Below, piece after piece: positions 21,411 to 30,968 of a DNA stretch of 64,000 bases. The stretch is from Meconema thalassinum (lineage: Eukaryota > Arthropoda > Insecta > Orthoptera > Tettigoniidae). The translations under genes were made by a program, and so were the position numbers. Each line of letters starts with the position of its first letter. The first letter of the stretch is position 1. Where the stretch lies: NCBI GenBank assembly GCA_946902985.2, contig OX336389.2:984558482-984622481 (forward strand), given 5' to 3'. A model generated the notes under the pieces. It did no database searches. It worked only from the letters and a program-made list of their open reading frames with translations, and was not told where the DNA came from.

Positions 21411-21640
21411 GGCTTCGGTGGCGTATTTGGTAGCATGCTGAGCTTCTATGCCCAAGATAGCGGGTTCAAACCCGGCCGAAGCCGTCGCATATTTTAAGAG
21501 CGTTAAAAATCCGTCAGTATGCCTTTCTTCGGAGGGGAAGTAAAGCCGGCGGTCCCATGTCAGATTTATGGCGTGTTAAAGAACCTTCCACTAATTACAC
21601 CTGTGTGAAGCTAAATTGGATAGGTAAACAACGCTCATAG
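21411..21640 (+). mobile_element. SINE-F with a tRNA-like head keeping its acceptor stem
   Basis: The head spans 21411-21483 (73 bases). GGCTTCGG at 21411 pairs perfectly with CCGAAGCC at 21476-21483, and CGGGTTCAAACCCG forms a T-arm. GGTGGCGTATTTGGTAGCAT is the box A region. The anticodon arm does not pair, so I do not call it a working tRNA gene. The body contains GGAGGGGAAGTAAAGCCGG. Confidence 0.7.
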
Positions 21641-21784
21641 ATGTCTACGTCCGTTGCCAAGAGCCGACTGCAGTGGCGTCTAGTAGCTAAGTTCCGAACT
21701 TGGCCTAGTAGTCGTTGACGGTGGCGCTTGGCGGCAAAAGTACGAACTATTTGAAGAATTCTAAGTTGCAGTTTGTACTAAAAT

Positions 21785-21925
21785 TTAAAAACAGGTAACA
21801 CACACTAATACAGTCATCACAATGAACACCGGTTATCAGACAGATTCTACACACACCCAAAGTACACGGGGCTACATGACCGCGTTGTCGCAGCCCCTAA
21901 ACTTAAGAACCAATCAACCAAAAAT
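21785..21925 (+). mobile_element. SINE-A tail fragment inside the Helitron
   Basis: ACACTAATACAGTCATCACA, CCGGTTATCAGACAGATTC, CCCAAAGTACACGGGGC and GCAGCCCCTAAACTTAAG follow the SINE-A tail. Head and central domain are missing. Confidence 0.82.
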
Positions 21926-22424
21926 AAATATTTTAAAAATCACAGTCGAGAAAGACTTTATGCGGCGGTGATTATTGGTATGATGCGCGTAATATCTAGG
22001 TCATTTGCACTTATGATGATAATAATAAGGTAATGAAAAAATGACTACTAAACGAACATGGTGTTATTTTAAAACTGATATAGGTAATTTAGGTGTCTAG
22101 CTTCGATGTCTTCCAAAGTCTCAACCTTATTTTCTGGCTTAGGCCTGTACTGGATGCGTCAAGTAAAAGAGCGTACTGCTCGGCAAAGACAAAGAATATA
22201 GGTCCAAGCTGCACGAACCTGAGATGATCGCAGATGATGACGAAATATGATGACACACGTTCGGGGTTCCCCGTCCGGTACAGATTGACCGGGAATCACT
22301 CACTGTTTCGCAACGGCCCTGTGCTGGCATCAGCATAGACAGCAGGAGATAACACGGCGGGCTATGGAAAGTACTATCAAGTCACATCGCGATGAATCAG
22401 CAAGCTATTCTCACAACTGACCCC

Positions 22425-22825
22425 TCCCCCCAGTGTCTCACAACTTGTGGGACGTGGGTTGGCGACCACGGAACCCCAGCTGAGTCTGGCATCGCTTCTA
22501 CTTCATGGTGCCGGGCTCATTTCAGTTCTCTTTCCTGTCGGCCTCCCTTGGTCAACTCTTGTTCTCTTCCGACCCAGACTGTATTAGGGTATCCGAGGGC
22601 TAGGGAGTCATTCAATTTCCCGCCTTAATTGGCTTTGTCTCATCTTTCCTGATACCCTCATTCTTCGAGGGGTCTGCCTTCTTTTCCTTTTCATAATATC
22701 TCCTGTCTTCTCCTCAAGGCCCTCAAAGAGGCAGGGTGTGTGTAGACCCACCACTTCTGGTACACCCTCAAGGGCTCATGACTGGTGAGTTAGGAAGCTG
22801 GCAACCCCGAGGAATTCCTGAGCTA
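22425..22825 (+). repeat. Dispersed 400-bp repeat, copy 1
   Basis: It matches 25095-25520: GTGGGTTGGCGACCACGG, ACCCCAGCTGAGTC, CCTCCCTTGGTCAACTCTTG, TTTCCCGCCTTAATTGGC and GGAATTCCTGAGCT. The frames do not stay open in both copies, so this is probably untranslated element sequence. Immediately after TTCCTGAGCT the 127-bp minisatellite begins. Confidence 0.85.
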
Positions 22826-23322
22826 CATGCAGGGAATGGAGTGGTATGTCATAAATTTCAAGTGGACAGTGTTACGCATCGGGTTCCAAAGGGTAATTAT
22901 ACACACTTTGTTTTCGATCGGTGAACGATGTAGATTTGTACCAAAGGGCCTTAATGCGGGAAATGGAGTGGTCTGTCCGAAATTTCGAGTGGACAGTGTT
23001 ACTCGTCGAGTTCCAAACGGTAATTATGTAAAATCTGGTTGAGATTGGTGAAACGGTGTAGTTTTGTGCCAAGGGCCAAAATGCAGGGAATGGAGTGGCC
23101 TGTCCAAATTTTAAAGTGGACAGTTTTACTCATCGGGTTCCAAAGGGTAAGTATACACATTTTGTTTTCGATCGGTGAACGATGTAGATTTGTGCCAAAG
23201 GGCCTACATGCGTGGAATGGAGTGGTCTGTCCGAAATTTAAAGTTGACAGGGTTACTCGTCGGGTTCCAAAGGGTAAGTATACAAATTTTGGTTCAGATC
23301 GGTGAAACGGTGTAGATTTGTA
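22826..23322. repeat. 127-bp minisatellite, about 4 copies
   Basis: AATGGAGTGG occurs at 22835, 22962, 23089 and 23216, exactly 127 apart. Units carry TGGACAGTGTTAC, GGGTTCCAAAGGGTAA and GATCGGTGAAACGGTGTAG. Units differ by scattered substitutions but not in length. Confidence 0.92.
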
Positions 23323-23324
23323 TA

Positions 23325-23394
23325 CATAACAGACAGACAGACAGACTGACAGACAGACAGACAAACTTTGTGCTTTATATATATAGATAGATAG
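23325..23394. repeat. (GACA)n and (GATA)n microsatellites
   Basis: About ten GACA units (one CTGA interruption), then AAACTTTGTGC, TATATATA and GATAGATAGATA. This is the 5' terminal part of the Helitron on the minus strand. Confidence 0.92.
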
Positions 23395-23396
23395 AT

Positions 23397-23640
23397 ATCC
23401 AGTAGGTCAACACGAAAATGATTCCAATTAATGGAATATGTGAAAAATAACCTGAAATAAATTACATGTGATTAAGATTCATATAGTGAAAAAAAGAAGA
23501 AAACTAATGGGTGACATGTTTCGCTCGTCAAGCGAGCATCATCATGCAAGACAAACAGCTCTACAAAACACTATCAAAACTTCAGTGACACCCTCAAAAT
23601 ACAAGAAGACCTGTCAGAAAACTTAGTGAAAATCTACAGC
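23397..23640 (-). mobile_element. Penelope-like 3'-end fragment (copy 2) with hammerhead-like motif
   Basis: On the minus strand the order is ATGATGATGCTCGCTTGACG, then AGCGAAACATGTCAC, then ACATGTAATTTATTTCAGG and CCATTAATTGGAATC. GCTCG-CTTGA-CGAGC is a 5-bp stem with a 5-base loop, preceded by TGATGAT and followed by GAAAC, close to the hammerhead core CUGAUGA...GAAA. Such ribozymes are known in the terminal repeats of Penelope-like elements. Here the C before TGATGA is replaced and one extra base sits before the stem, so catalysis is doubtful. Confidence 0.5.
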
Positions 23641-23644
23641 CTGC

Positions 23645-23957
23645 TTCCTGTCGACCGACCGGGTCAGGGAATGGAATGAATGAAGCCCCCATCTAGCGGC
23701 GAGGATACGAACTCTGCCGGCTGCCGAAGCCTGTCGCACTCCGCTGGGGCAATGATTAAATGAATGACAGATGAAATGAAATGATAGTGGAGAGTGTTGC
23801 TAGAGTGGAATTGTGACAGGGAAAACCGGAGTACCCGGAGAAAAACCTGTCTGCCTCCGCGTTGTCCAGCGCAAATCTCACGTGGAGAGACCGGGATTTG
23901 AACCACGGACCCAGTGGTGAGAGGCCAGCGTGCTGCGGCCTAAGCCACGGAGGCTCG
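23645..23957 (-). mobile_element. SINE-E, near full length
   Basis: Reverse complement: head CACGAGCCTCCGTGGCTTAG (box A region), GGTTCAAATCCCGG (box B), body CCTGTCACAATTCCACTC and GCATCCTCGCCGCTAGATGG-like sequence, end near ACCCGGTCGGTCGACAGG. The length of about 310 bp is normal for a tRNA SINE. I found no second copy in the window and no clear target duplication. Confidence 0.72.
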
Positions 23958-24175
23958 TGTCTGTAAACATAGTAAGTGTGGTAATTATTACTGGTAAATA
24001 TTAAGGCATTAAGCACCAAAACAGAACTATTCATTTGAATGTTGCGAAAACTTAGAAATGACGATCCCATCAACAAAAACTGTCGTCCTCCGCCAAACTA
24101 ATCTATGATTGTCAATTGTTAATAAGGTAACACTGAAAATGGCTTCAAAGCTATCTTAACTTAAATATTGCTGTG

Positions 24176-24530
24176 CCACCGCCTGGTGTAGTGGCTAGCG
24201 TACCTGGCTGTCACGGTTTCTCTACCAAGCAATTTAATTCTGGTCTGAGGGCTGGAACGCGGTACAGTAGGCCTCGTGTGAAGAGATGGGTTCGATTCGC
24301 ACCTCAGCCATCCTAGAAGTGGTTTTCCGTGGTTTCTAATTTTTACTCTACACAAATGCCGGGATGGTTCCTAACTTACTACCACGGTTGCCTCCTTCCT
24401 AATTCTCGCCTAAATTATAAATACTCACACTAATACAACTTTCACAATAACACAAGTTATCAGTCAAAATTCCACACTCACCCAAGTACATGGGACTAAA
24501 TGACTACGATGTCCAAACTCCTAAAATGAA
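24176..24530 (+). mobile_element. SINE-A copy, near full length
   Basis: Head GCCTGGTGTAGTGGCTAGCG; the first B-box is lost around 24215. Second motif GGGTTCGATTCGCACCTC, central domain GAAGTGGTTTTCCGTGG to GATGGTTCCTAACTTA, and tail ACTAATACAACTTTCACAA to ACTACGATG. Ends are not framed by an obvious direct repeat. Confidence 0.85.
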
Positions 24531-25090
24531 ACAAAAACAGCTACACTGTAATAATGCAGTAGCTTTTAGAGTGAACGTTACAGACATACATAATTCCTCA
24601 GTACCAATGGGACCATTCCTGACATAACCAATTTGCTGGCTTGATTCATTCATTAGTAGACACGAAATAAGAGAAGAAGTTCAAATGAGAGGTCATCGCT
24701 TAAGTTGAGTTACGCTTATTTTCGAAATGATGAATAGAAATTTATAAAAGTTACTTTTGGCCTAAATAAACAAAGTGTCCTTTCTTGTTGATGTTAACAA
24801 TAACCAAATAAGAGACAGGGACAGTGGGAGGACAAACATCAATCAAATTGGGAAGGGTTTCGAATAAAGAAAAAGATGCGTTTTCAGCACAAATTTTAAA
24901 TCCTTGTCCAATGTTTAAAATTTAGGACAGGCACATTTTTGTTTTATTTTGTTTTAACCTCGTTTTCTGAAAGAAGGAAGATTATTTGAAAATACAGTAT
25001 ACGATACAGTATATTTTAATTAATTACTCTAATGTCTGGTTTGCTTCTGTGAGAGCGTAGTGAATGGAGCGAAGTATATCGATTAATCGA
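24531..25090. other. Unassigned stretch
   Basis: No gene or repeat family recognised. Confidence 0.3.
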
Positions 25091-25094
25091 CAAA

Positions 25095-25520
25095 ACCCCC
25101 CCAGGGGTTCACATCTAGTGAGGCGTGGGTTGGCGACCCCGGGACCCCAGCTGAGTCCGGCATTGCTTCCACTTACTTGTGCCGGGCTCCTCTCCGTCTT
25201 CTTTCCTGTCGACCTCCCTTGGTCAACTCTTGTTCTCTTCCGACCCCGACGGTATTAGGTTATCCGAGGCCTAGGGAGTCTTTCACTTTCCCGCCTTAAT
25301 TGGCCCTTGTCTCATCTTTCCTGATACACTCCTTCTGTGAGGGGTCAGCCTTCTTTTTCTTTTCATTTTACCTCCTGCCTTGTGCTCAAGGCCCTTAAGG
25401 AGGCAGGGTGTATGTAGCCCCACCACTTCTGGTGCACAGTAGATAATGCTACACCCTCAGGGGCTCACGGCTGGTGAGTTCGGGAGTTGGCGATCCCGAG
25501 GGATTCCTGAGCTGGGTCCG
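25095..25520 (+). repeat. Dispersed 400-bp repeat, copy 2
   Basis: Homologous to 22425-22825 throughout; it carries a short extra segment GTGCACAGTAGATAATGC before the TACACCCTCAGGGGC part. After TTCCTGAGCT it continues into a different sequence, a C/T-rich tract and then the 29-bp array, not the 127-bp array of copy 1. Confidence 0.85.
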
Positions 25521-25544
25521 TTTTCCCCTGTCCCTTACCTTTGG

Positions 25545-25610
25545 GGCGGACCTTCTCCTCTCTCCCCTCTCCTCTCCTTTCCTCTCCTCTCCTCATTTCA
25601 TTATATTTAC
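25545..25610. repeat. (CTCTC)n pyrimidine tract
   Basis: CTCTCCTCTCCTTTCC-type run, about 60 bp, at the junction between the dispersed repeat and the 29-bp array. Confidence 0.8.
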
Positions 25611-25629
25611 TTTTCTCTTTTAGATTCCC

Positions 25630-26490
25630 GCACTGTTTTTGTTACTTGGTTCACCGTGTATCTAAATTCCCTTCTAGCGACTTTTTTAAAGGCATTTTTA
25701 ATCTACGTTGCTTTTTGTATGTTTTTTCGATCTACATTACATCTCGCGATTGTTTTCAACCTCAATTGCATTTTGTAAAGATTGACAATCTAAATTGCTT
25801 TTTAGTAAGTCTTTCAATATGGCGGAGGGACCTTTGTGAGTATTTTGAATTTCAATTGCATTTTGTAAGTATTTTCAACCACAACCGCATTTCGCACGAA
25901 TTTTGAATATAAATTGCATTTTGTTTGGCGGGCATTTTGCACATATTTTGATTCTCAATTGCATTTTGTGGGTATTTTGAATCTAAATTACATTTTGTCA
26001 AGTATTTTCAATCTAAATTGCTTTTTGTAAGTATTGTCAATCCACATGAGTCGTTTGAATCTACCGTACATTTTGTAAGCATTTTCTATTTCAATTGCAT
26101 TTTGTAAGTATTTTGAATTTCAATTGCACTTTGTGAATAATTTGGATTGGAACTGGGATATTTCAATCTGAATTGCATTGTGTACTTTCAATTTCAATTG
26201 CATTTTGTAAGTATTTTGAACATCAATTGCATTTTGTACGTATTTTCGATCTCATTTGCATTTTGTAAGTATTTTGAATTTCAGTTGCATTTTGTGAGTA
26301 TTTCGACGCTACATTGCATTTTGTACGTATTTTGAATCTAGCCTACGTTTTGTGGGTCTTTTTCAATCTATTCTTTTTGTGCATCTTTTCGTTCTAAATT
26401 CCCTTTTGTAAGACCATATTGTGAGTTGTTTCCATCTGAGTTCCTTTTTGTACGTATTTTCCGTCTCAGATAATTTTGTTCTGGTTTCCA
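25630..26490. repeat. Degenerate 29-bp tandem array, about 28 copies
   Basis: ATTGCATTTTGTAAGTATTT recurs with substitutions; between 26226 and 26313 the spacing is 28-29 bp. Unit identity falls toward both ends, so the array is old. Frames read through it give repetitive NCIL/FQFQLHF peptides that reflect the repeat, not a protein. Confidence 0.85.
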
Positions 26491-26524
26491 TTTCATTATC
26501 ATTTTCGCTATCACCTAGATCATT

Positions 26525-26582
26525 AGGGGCCGATAACCTAGATGTTAGGCCCCTTAAAACAACAATTATCATCATCATCATC
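26525..26582 (+). other. Retroelement-type 3' hairpin and (ATC)n tail, copy 2
   Basis: AGGGGCC (26525-26531) pairs with GGCCCCT (26549-26555), followed by TAAAACAACAATT and ATCATCATCATCATC. It has the same loop motif (GATAACCT...GTT) as 17555-17590. A hairpin plus simple tail is a plausible 3' terminus for a LINE that includes the sequence to the left. Confidence 0.6.
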
Positions 26583-26649
26583 AATCGACAAAACAATGAA
26601 TCGATTAAACGACCAACAGATTATTCTACAAAACGATTAATCGATTAAG

Positions 26650-27250
26650 AGTTATTTTATCAACTAATCGATTAATCGATAACTGAAATAAAACGATGAA
26701 AAGTCCCAGCCCTAATTAAAAACCCAGCTCACTTAATGACCAGGCGTCCCTAATACCACAAAGTTTCAATGTAAGCTGTAAAGTGTGATTTTATGGATTT
26801 GGCCGGTTTTGGTAAGACACTACTCTATTTAAGAAAAAAGGAAGGTAAAGGAAAGGAAATGTAGAGATAGCCATGCGTTACATTGTGACTATTGGACTTG
26901 GGGGGACTAGTTTTCAACACTATTGGCGAGTTTTGCAGCTCTGAGGCAAAGTATTTACCACCAATGACGACGTGATCACGAAGCTTTCAGTTTCCGCTCG
27001 TTAACTGCCAGCTAGGCTCATTACCCTTGATGTATGCCAGCTTTTAAAATAGTATGCATATTCTAGTACCACTAAATTGCCTCTACAGCATTGTTATCAT
27101 ATACCTTCAAAGTTAGCACCTGATGAACATGTATCGTGGACGAATATGACAGTTTTGGAATCGAACGAAAACCAGTCGTAAATTACATACGTTGAGGGGG
27201 CACTTAAATTATTATCTAAGCTTCCATTAACGATGGCATCCTAATCCATT
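26650..27250. other. Unassigned stretch before the 35-bp minisatellite
   Basis: No gene recognised. Confidence 0.35.
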
Positions 27251-27254
27251 TGCC

Positions 27255-28575
27255 AGCACTGAACTATACACGGACATTGTCCTTGACTGTTAGTACTAAG
27301 TGTTTCACTAGAAACTCACAGGGCACAGAACTGGACATGACTTTGTACTGAACTATAGGCCTACATGGACATCATCCAGGACTTTGTACTGCAATATACA
27401 TGGACATCATCCGTGACTTTGTAATGAACTATACATGGACATCATCCATGACTTTGCACTGAACTATACATGGACATCATCCAAGACTTTGCACTGAACT
27501 GTACATGGACATCATCCATGACTTTGCACTGAACTGTACATGGACATCATCCATGACTTTGCACTGAACTATACATGGACATCATCCATGACTTTGCACT
27601 GAACTATACATGGACATCATCCATGGCTTTGCACTGAACTATACATGGACATCATCCATTAATTTGCACTGAACTATACATGGATATCATCCATGACTTT
27701 GTACTGAACTATAGGCCTACATGGACATCATCCAGGACTTTGTACTGCAATATACATGGACATCATCCGTGACTTTGTAATGAACTATACATGGACATCA
27801 TCCATGACTTTGCTCTGAACTATACATGGACATCATCCATGACTTTGCACTGAACTATACATGGACATCATCCAAGACTTTGCACTGAACTGTACATGGA
27901 CATCATCCATGACTTTGCACTGAACTGTACATGGACATCATCCATGACTTTGCACTGAACTATACATGGACATCATCCATGACTTTGCACTGAACTATAC
28001 ATGGACATCATCCATGACTTTGCACTGAACTATACATGGACATCATCCATGACTTTGTACTGAACTATACATGGACATCATCCATGACTTTGCACTGAAC
28101 TATACATCGACATCATCCATGACTTTGTACTGAACTATAGGCCTACATGGACATCATCCAGGACTTTGTACTGCAATACACATGGACATCATCCGTGACT
28201 TTGTAATGAACTATACATGGACATCATCCAGGACTTTGTACTGAACTATACATGGACATCATCTGTGACTTTGCACTGAACTACAGTATACATGGACATC
28301 ATCCGTGACTTTGCACTGAACTATACATGGGCATCATCCGTGACTTTGCACTGAACTATACATGGACATCATCCGTGACTTTGCACTGAACTATACATGG
28401 ACATCATCCGTGACTTTGTACTGAACTATACATGGACATCATCCAGGACTTTGCACTGAACTGTACATGGACATCATCCAGGACTTTGTACTGAACTATA
28501 CCCGGACACTGTCCGTGACTTTGCACTGAACTATAGGCCTACATGGACATCATGTTGAACTATACACCGACATCA
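27255..28575. repeat. 35-bp minisatellite, about 37 copies, with higher-order blocks
   Basis: The unit contains ACATGGACATCATCC and GACTTTGCACTGAACTAT; spacing in the uniform part is exactly 35 (27434, 27469). A variant unit AACTATAGGCCTACATGG starts at 27351, 27708, 28133 and 28529, marking larger blocks of 357, 425 and 396 bp. At 27351, 27708 and 28133 it is followed by the same neighbours (GTACTGCAATA, then TTGTAATGAACTAT), so whole blocks were duplicated. Confidence 0.93.
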
Positions 28576-28670
28576 TTTTGCGGGATCAAATCCTGGTGCA
28601 GTCAGTTGGCATTTGAGGGCGCTTAAACATGAACGAGAAATTCCCCAGTAGTTGAAAGGGACGTAAAACA
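28576..28670 (+). mobile_element. SINE-C fragment
   Basis: GCGGGATCAAATCCTGG (box B) and CAGTTGGCATTTGAGGGCGC, ending in GAAAGGGACGTAAAACAC. The head upstream of box B is missing where the minisatellite ends, and the middle of the body is deleted. Confidence 0.72.
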
Positions 28671-28767
28671 CATAACAATATTATAGTCTATTATTAAAGT
28701 ATTTCCTCACTACATTTGTGCTTTGTTTGAGTTTGTCTCCTTGTCACCGTCCTCTGAGTTTATCGGT

Positions 28768-28862
28768 TGGCTGCGTCATACAGTAATATGGTTCTAGCCT
28801 GCTGTGCCCAAGATTGTGGGATTGAGTCTCGTCGCAGTCGGTTGACATTTCTTGGTGCTTAA
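28768..28862 (+). mobile_element. SINE-C, 5' part, interrupted by 5S-like sequence
   Basis: GGCTGCGTCATACAGTAATA through GGGATTGAGTCTCGTCGCAG and TCGGTTGACATTTCTTGGTG match the SINE-C head and start of body. The match stops at GGTGCTTA, where the 5S-like block starts. A likely 3' remainder, CAGTTAAAAGGGACGTTAAA, is at about 29220. Confidence 0.68.
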
Positions 28863-28865
28863 TTA

Positions 28866-28984
28866 GCCAACGTCTTGGCCATGTTGAAACGCCGATTGCG
28901 TGAGATCGCCGAAGTTAAGCAAGATTGGGCGTGGTCAGACCTCGGATGGGTGTCCGGATCTGGGGAACCACGTGCCGTTGGTGG
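28866..28984 (+). pseudogene. 5S rRNA-derived sequence
   Basis: About 119 bp, the normal 5S length, starts GCCAACGTC and ends GTGCCGTTGGTGG. It holds the internal promoter: box A-like GAAGTTAAGCAAG and box C-like CGGATGGGTGTCCGG, with GATCGCCGAAG and TGGGGAACCACG at the expected places. Several expected positions differ and no gene cluster or T-run terminator follows directly, so it is more likely a 5S-derived retroposon or SINE head (SINE3 type) than a working gene. Confidence 0.8.
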
Positions 28985-29199
28985 AGGAAAAGAAGGATGA
29001 GTGAAAATAAAAGGAACTGGCCACCCTAGTGCATGTAATCGCCGGCTCACTATCGGCTCTTTGGAGGTGCAAACCATCCTAAGGGCTCAAAACTCCTTCC
29101 TCTTTTTTTTCTTTTTTTCTTCCTCTTCAATTGTGAGAGACCTGTATAATCAGATTTGTTACTTCGTTAATTTTCCTTCTCTGGACATATTTCTGCATC

Positions 29200-29260
29200 C
29201 CAGAGTGTCTATAGCCGCATCAGTTAAAAGGGACGTTAAATCTACAACGTTATTACGCAT
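29200..29260 (+). mobile_element. SINE-C, 3' remainder
   Basis: CAGAGTGTCTATAGCC and CAGTTAAAAGGGACGTTAAA match the last part of SINE-C. Together with 28768-28862 it makes one SINE-C copy split by about 340 bp that includes the 5S-like block. Confidence 0.55.
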
Positions 29261-29324
29261 TTCATCTCGCACTGAATTCAAATGGAAAAGAACCAAAGAT
29301 ATATTTGGTAACACAAATAATGTT

Positions 29325-29632
29325 GTTATTGTTGTTGAATTTGAGTGGCATAGGCATTATGTTCCTTCAGCGCCATGCACTTGGGTGTGCGTGGAAGCTT
29401 GTATGATAACATGCGTTATTGTGATGGCATATGATTGTGTGTATAATTATGTTATAGAGGCTAGTATTTGGAAGAAGGTGGCAATGGCCTTAAGTTAGGG
29501 ACCATTGTGTAGTAGAAGTTGGAAACCACGGATAATCACTTCTAGGGGAGTTGAGGTGGGAAACTCCTCTTAGTTTTGCGTCACGAGGCTGAGTGTACCC
29601 TGAAACCTCATAAGGTGGCTCTTCCCATAAGT
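29325..29632 (-). mobile_element. SINE-A copy, interrupted by SINE-C
   Basis: Tail CACTTGGGTGTGCGTGG, central domain GGTGGCAATGGCCTTAAG and GGAAACCACGG, then GAGGTGGGAAACTCCTC and CACGAGGCTGAGTGTACCC. It ends in the 11-bp sequence TTCCCATAAGT (29622-29632), duplicated at 29880-29890 around a SINE-C. The head side is degraded. Confidence 0.8.
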
Positions 29633-29879
29633 AGTAATAATAAAAATAAAAATAATAACAATAATGTTATTTGTTTCACGTCCCTTTTAACTACTGTGGC
29701 TTTTAGAGACGACTGGGTGCCGGAATTTTGCCCCGATGGGGATCTTTAACGTAAATCTACTGACACGGCTCCCTCGCATTTGCGCACCCACAAATACCAG
29801 CTGACTGCGGCAGGATTTGATCCTGCAACCTTGGGCACAGCAAGCGTGAACGTTACCACTGAGCCACGCAGCCAGCCTT
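29633..29879 (-). mobile_element. SINE-C copy with 11-bp target duplication
   Basis: Perfect TTCCCATAAGT flanks at 29622-29632 and 29880-29890. Reverse complement: GGCTGGCTGCGTGGCTCAGT head, GGATCAAATCCTGCC box B, GCAAATGCGAGGGAGCC body and AAAAGGGACGTG. The left end carries an AATAATAAAAATA-type A/T-rich tail, the simple tail of the SINE. Confidence 0.92.
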
Positions 29880-29890
29880 TTCCCATAAGT

Positions 29891-30955
29891 GTAGGGTATT
29901 AGTGTTATAACATACTGATTACACGTTTTCGTTCATAGTCTCAGAGGTAAGTGGCATTTTGCATTATTTTAATTTCGTGAAATAAAGTGTTAATATGTTA
30001 AGTGTAAGAAACAAGGGACATGCCCTTCTCCTCTATACTCTGCTGTTCGTTTCATCTTAATGTATCTGTCGAAACACATTCTGTCTGGATGCCTTCCAAG
30101 TACTCTTTCCTCAGTCTTCCCTAAAATTGTGCTCTAATATATATATATATATATATATACAGTGTGGCCCACCAGCCCTTTTTTTTTTTTTTTTTTTTTT
30201 TTAGGAAGGCAACCCAACTAACGCGTATATCACAGTCATCCTAAAAACATTAGTACCTGCTCCTTTACGTCCATTGTACAACTTTACCGTTGAGTACATC
30301 CTCGCGAATATAGTAGAAATCAATAGTGGCAGTGTTCTTTCAATGACCTCAAATATAATGCATGATTGAAACGATCAGAGCTCCGAATAACACCTTCTTA
30401 CGTTTGGACAGGAAGTGTTTACGAATAGATTCAATAAGTGCCAGCAATACGCCGTGGTTCGCGGTAGCTATGGTAGCTAATTCAAGAATTGCTAGAGTAT
30501 CGTCAACGAAGTCGCATTGCAGTAGGTTCGAACCTTGAACTAGTACTTTTTTTTTGCTTAATGTCGTTTATATGTATTATGGACGCATATCTATCTGTTC
30601 CAACGAGTGATTTTTTATTTGGTCCTCAAAAGCACCGTACTTATCCGATGGTACGCAGCCAGATTGGACGACGACATAATGGTCTGTAGAACGAAAGCAA
30701 GGTATCCTGTATATTCAACGTAGCAAGTGTTCGAAATTTTGACCACCTTTGTTTAAAGGAAACCTCCGACTCACTCAGACGACTCACATAACAAATAGAT
30801 TTGTTATGTGGGTGGGCTCACGAATAAATACACCAGACCGAATCTATAATTTCTTTCAACGCCGTCTGTGCGAAAAGCGCTTGCTGTACACTTACAATAA
30901 TAGTTAGTTAGTAAGGTTTTAAGGGGCGGAACTACGAGGTCATCTCCCCAAACAT
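29891..30955. other. Unassigned stretch with (TA)n and poly-T
   Basis: (TA)n at 30139-30160 and a T run at 30178-30203. A perfect 11-bp stem CACATAACAAA / TTTGTTATGTG lies at 30785-30810. On the minus strand at 30917-30950 a third copy of the hairpin motif (GATGACCTCG...CCCCTTAAAAC) is present but less well paired. No gene recognised. Confidence 0.5.
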
Positions 30956-30968
30956 GCAGTAAATACAG

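Larger units (their letters stand above)
21018..23394 (-). mobile_element. Non-autonomous Helitron
   Basis: On the minus strand the 3' end reads ACCGGGCGAAGCCGGGT, then TACTACTG and CTAG, followed by a host T. A hairpin about 10 bases before CTRR and a following T are Helitron hallmarks. The 5' end, near 23380-23394, reads TCTATATATATAAAG next to a host A, the TC start known for the family. There is no Rep or helicase coding region. The body carries SINE-F, a SINE-A tail, a dispersed repeat and a 127-bp minisatellite near the 5' end. The exact 5' base is uncertain because of the GATA repeat. Confidence 0.75.

Noticed and set aside
21411..21483. tRNA gene candidate with a perfect acceptor stem
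   Set aside because: The anticodon arm does not pair, no terminator follows, and a SINE-type body continues from it.
26147..26335. Repetitive NCIL/FQFQLHF peptide frames
   Set aside because: They arise from the degenerate 29-bp array.
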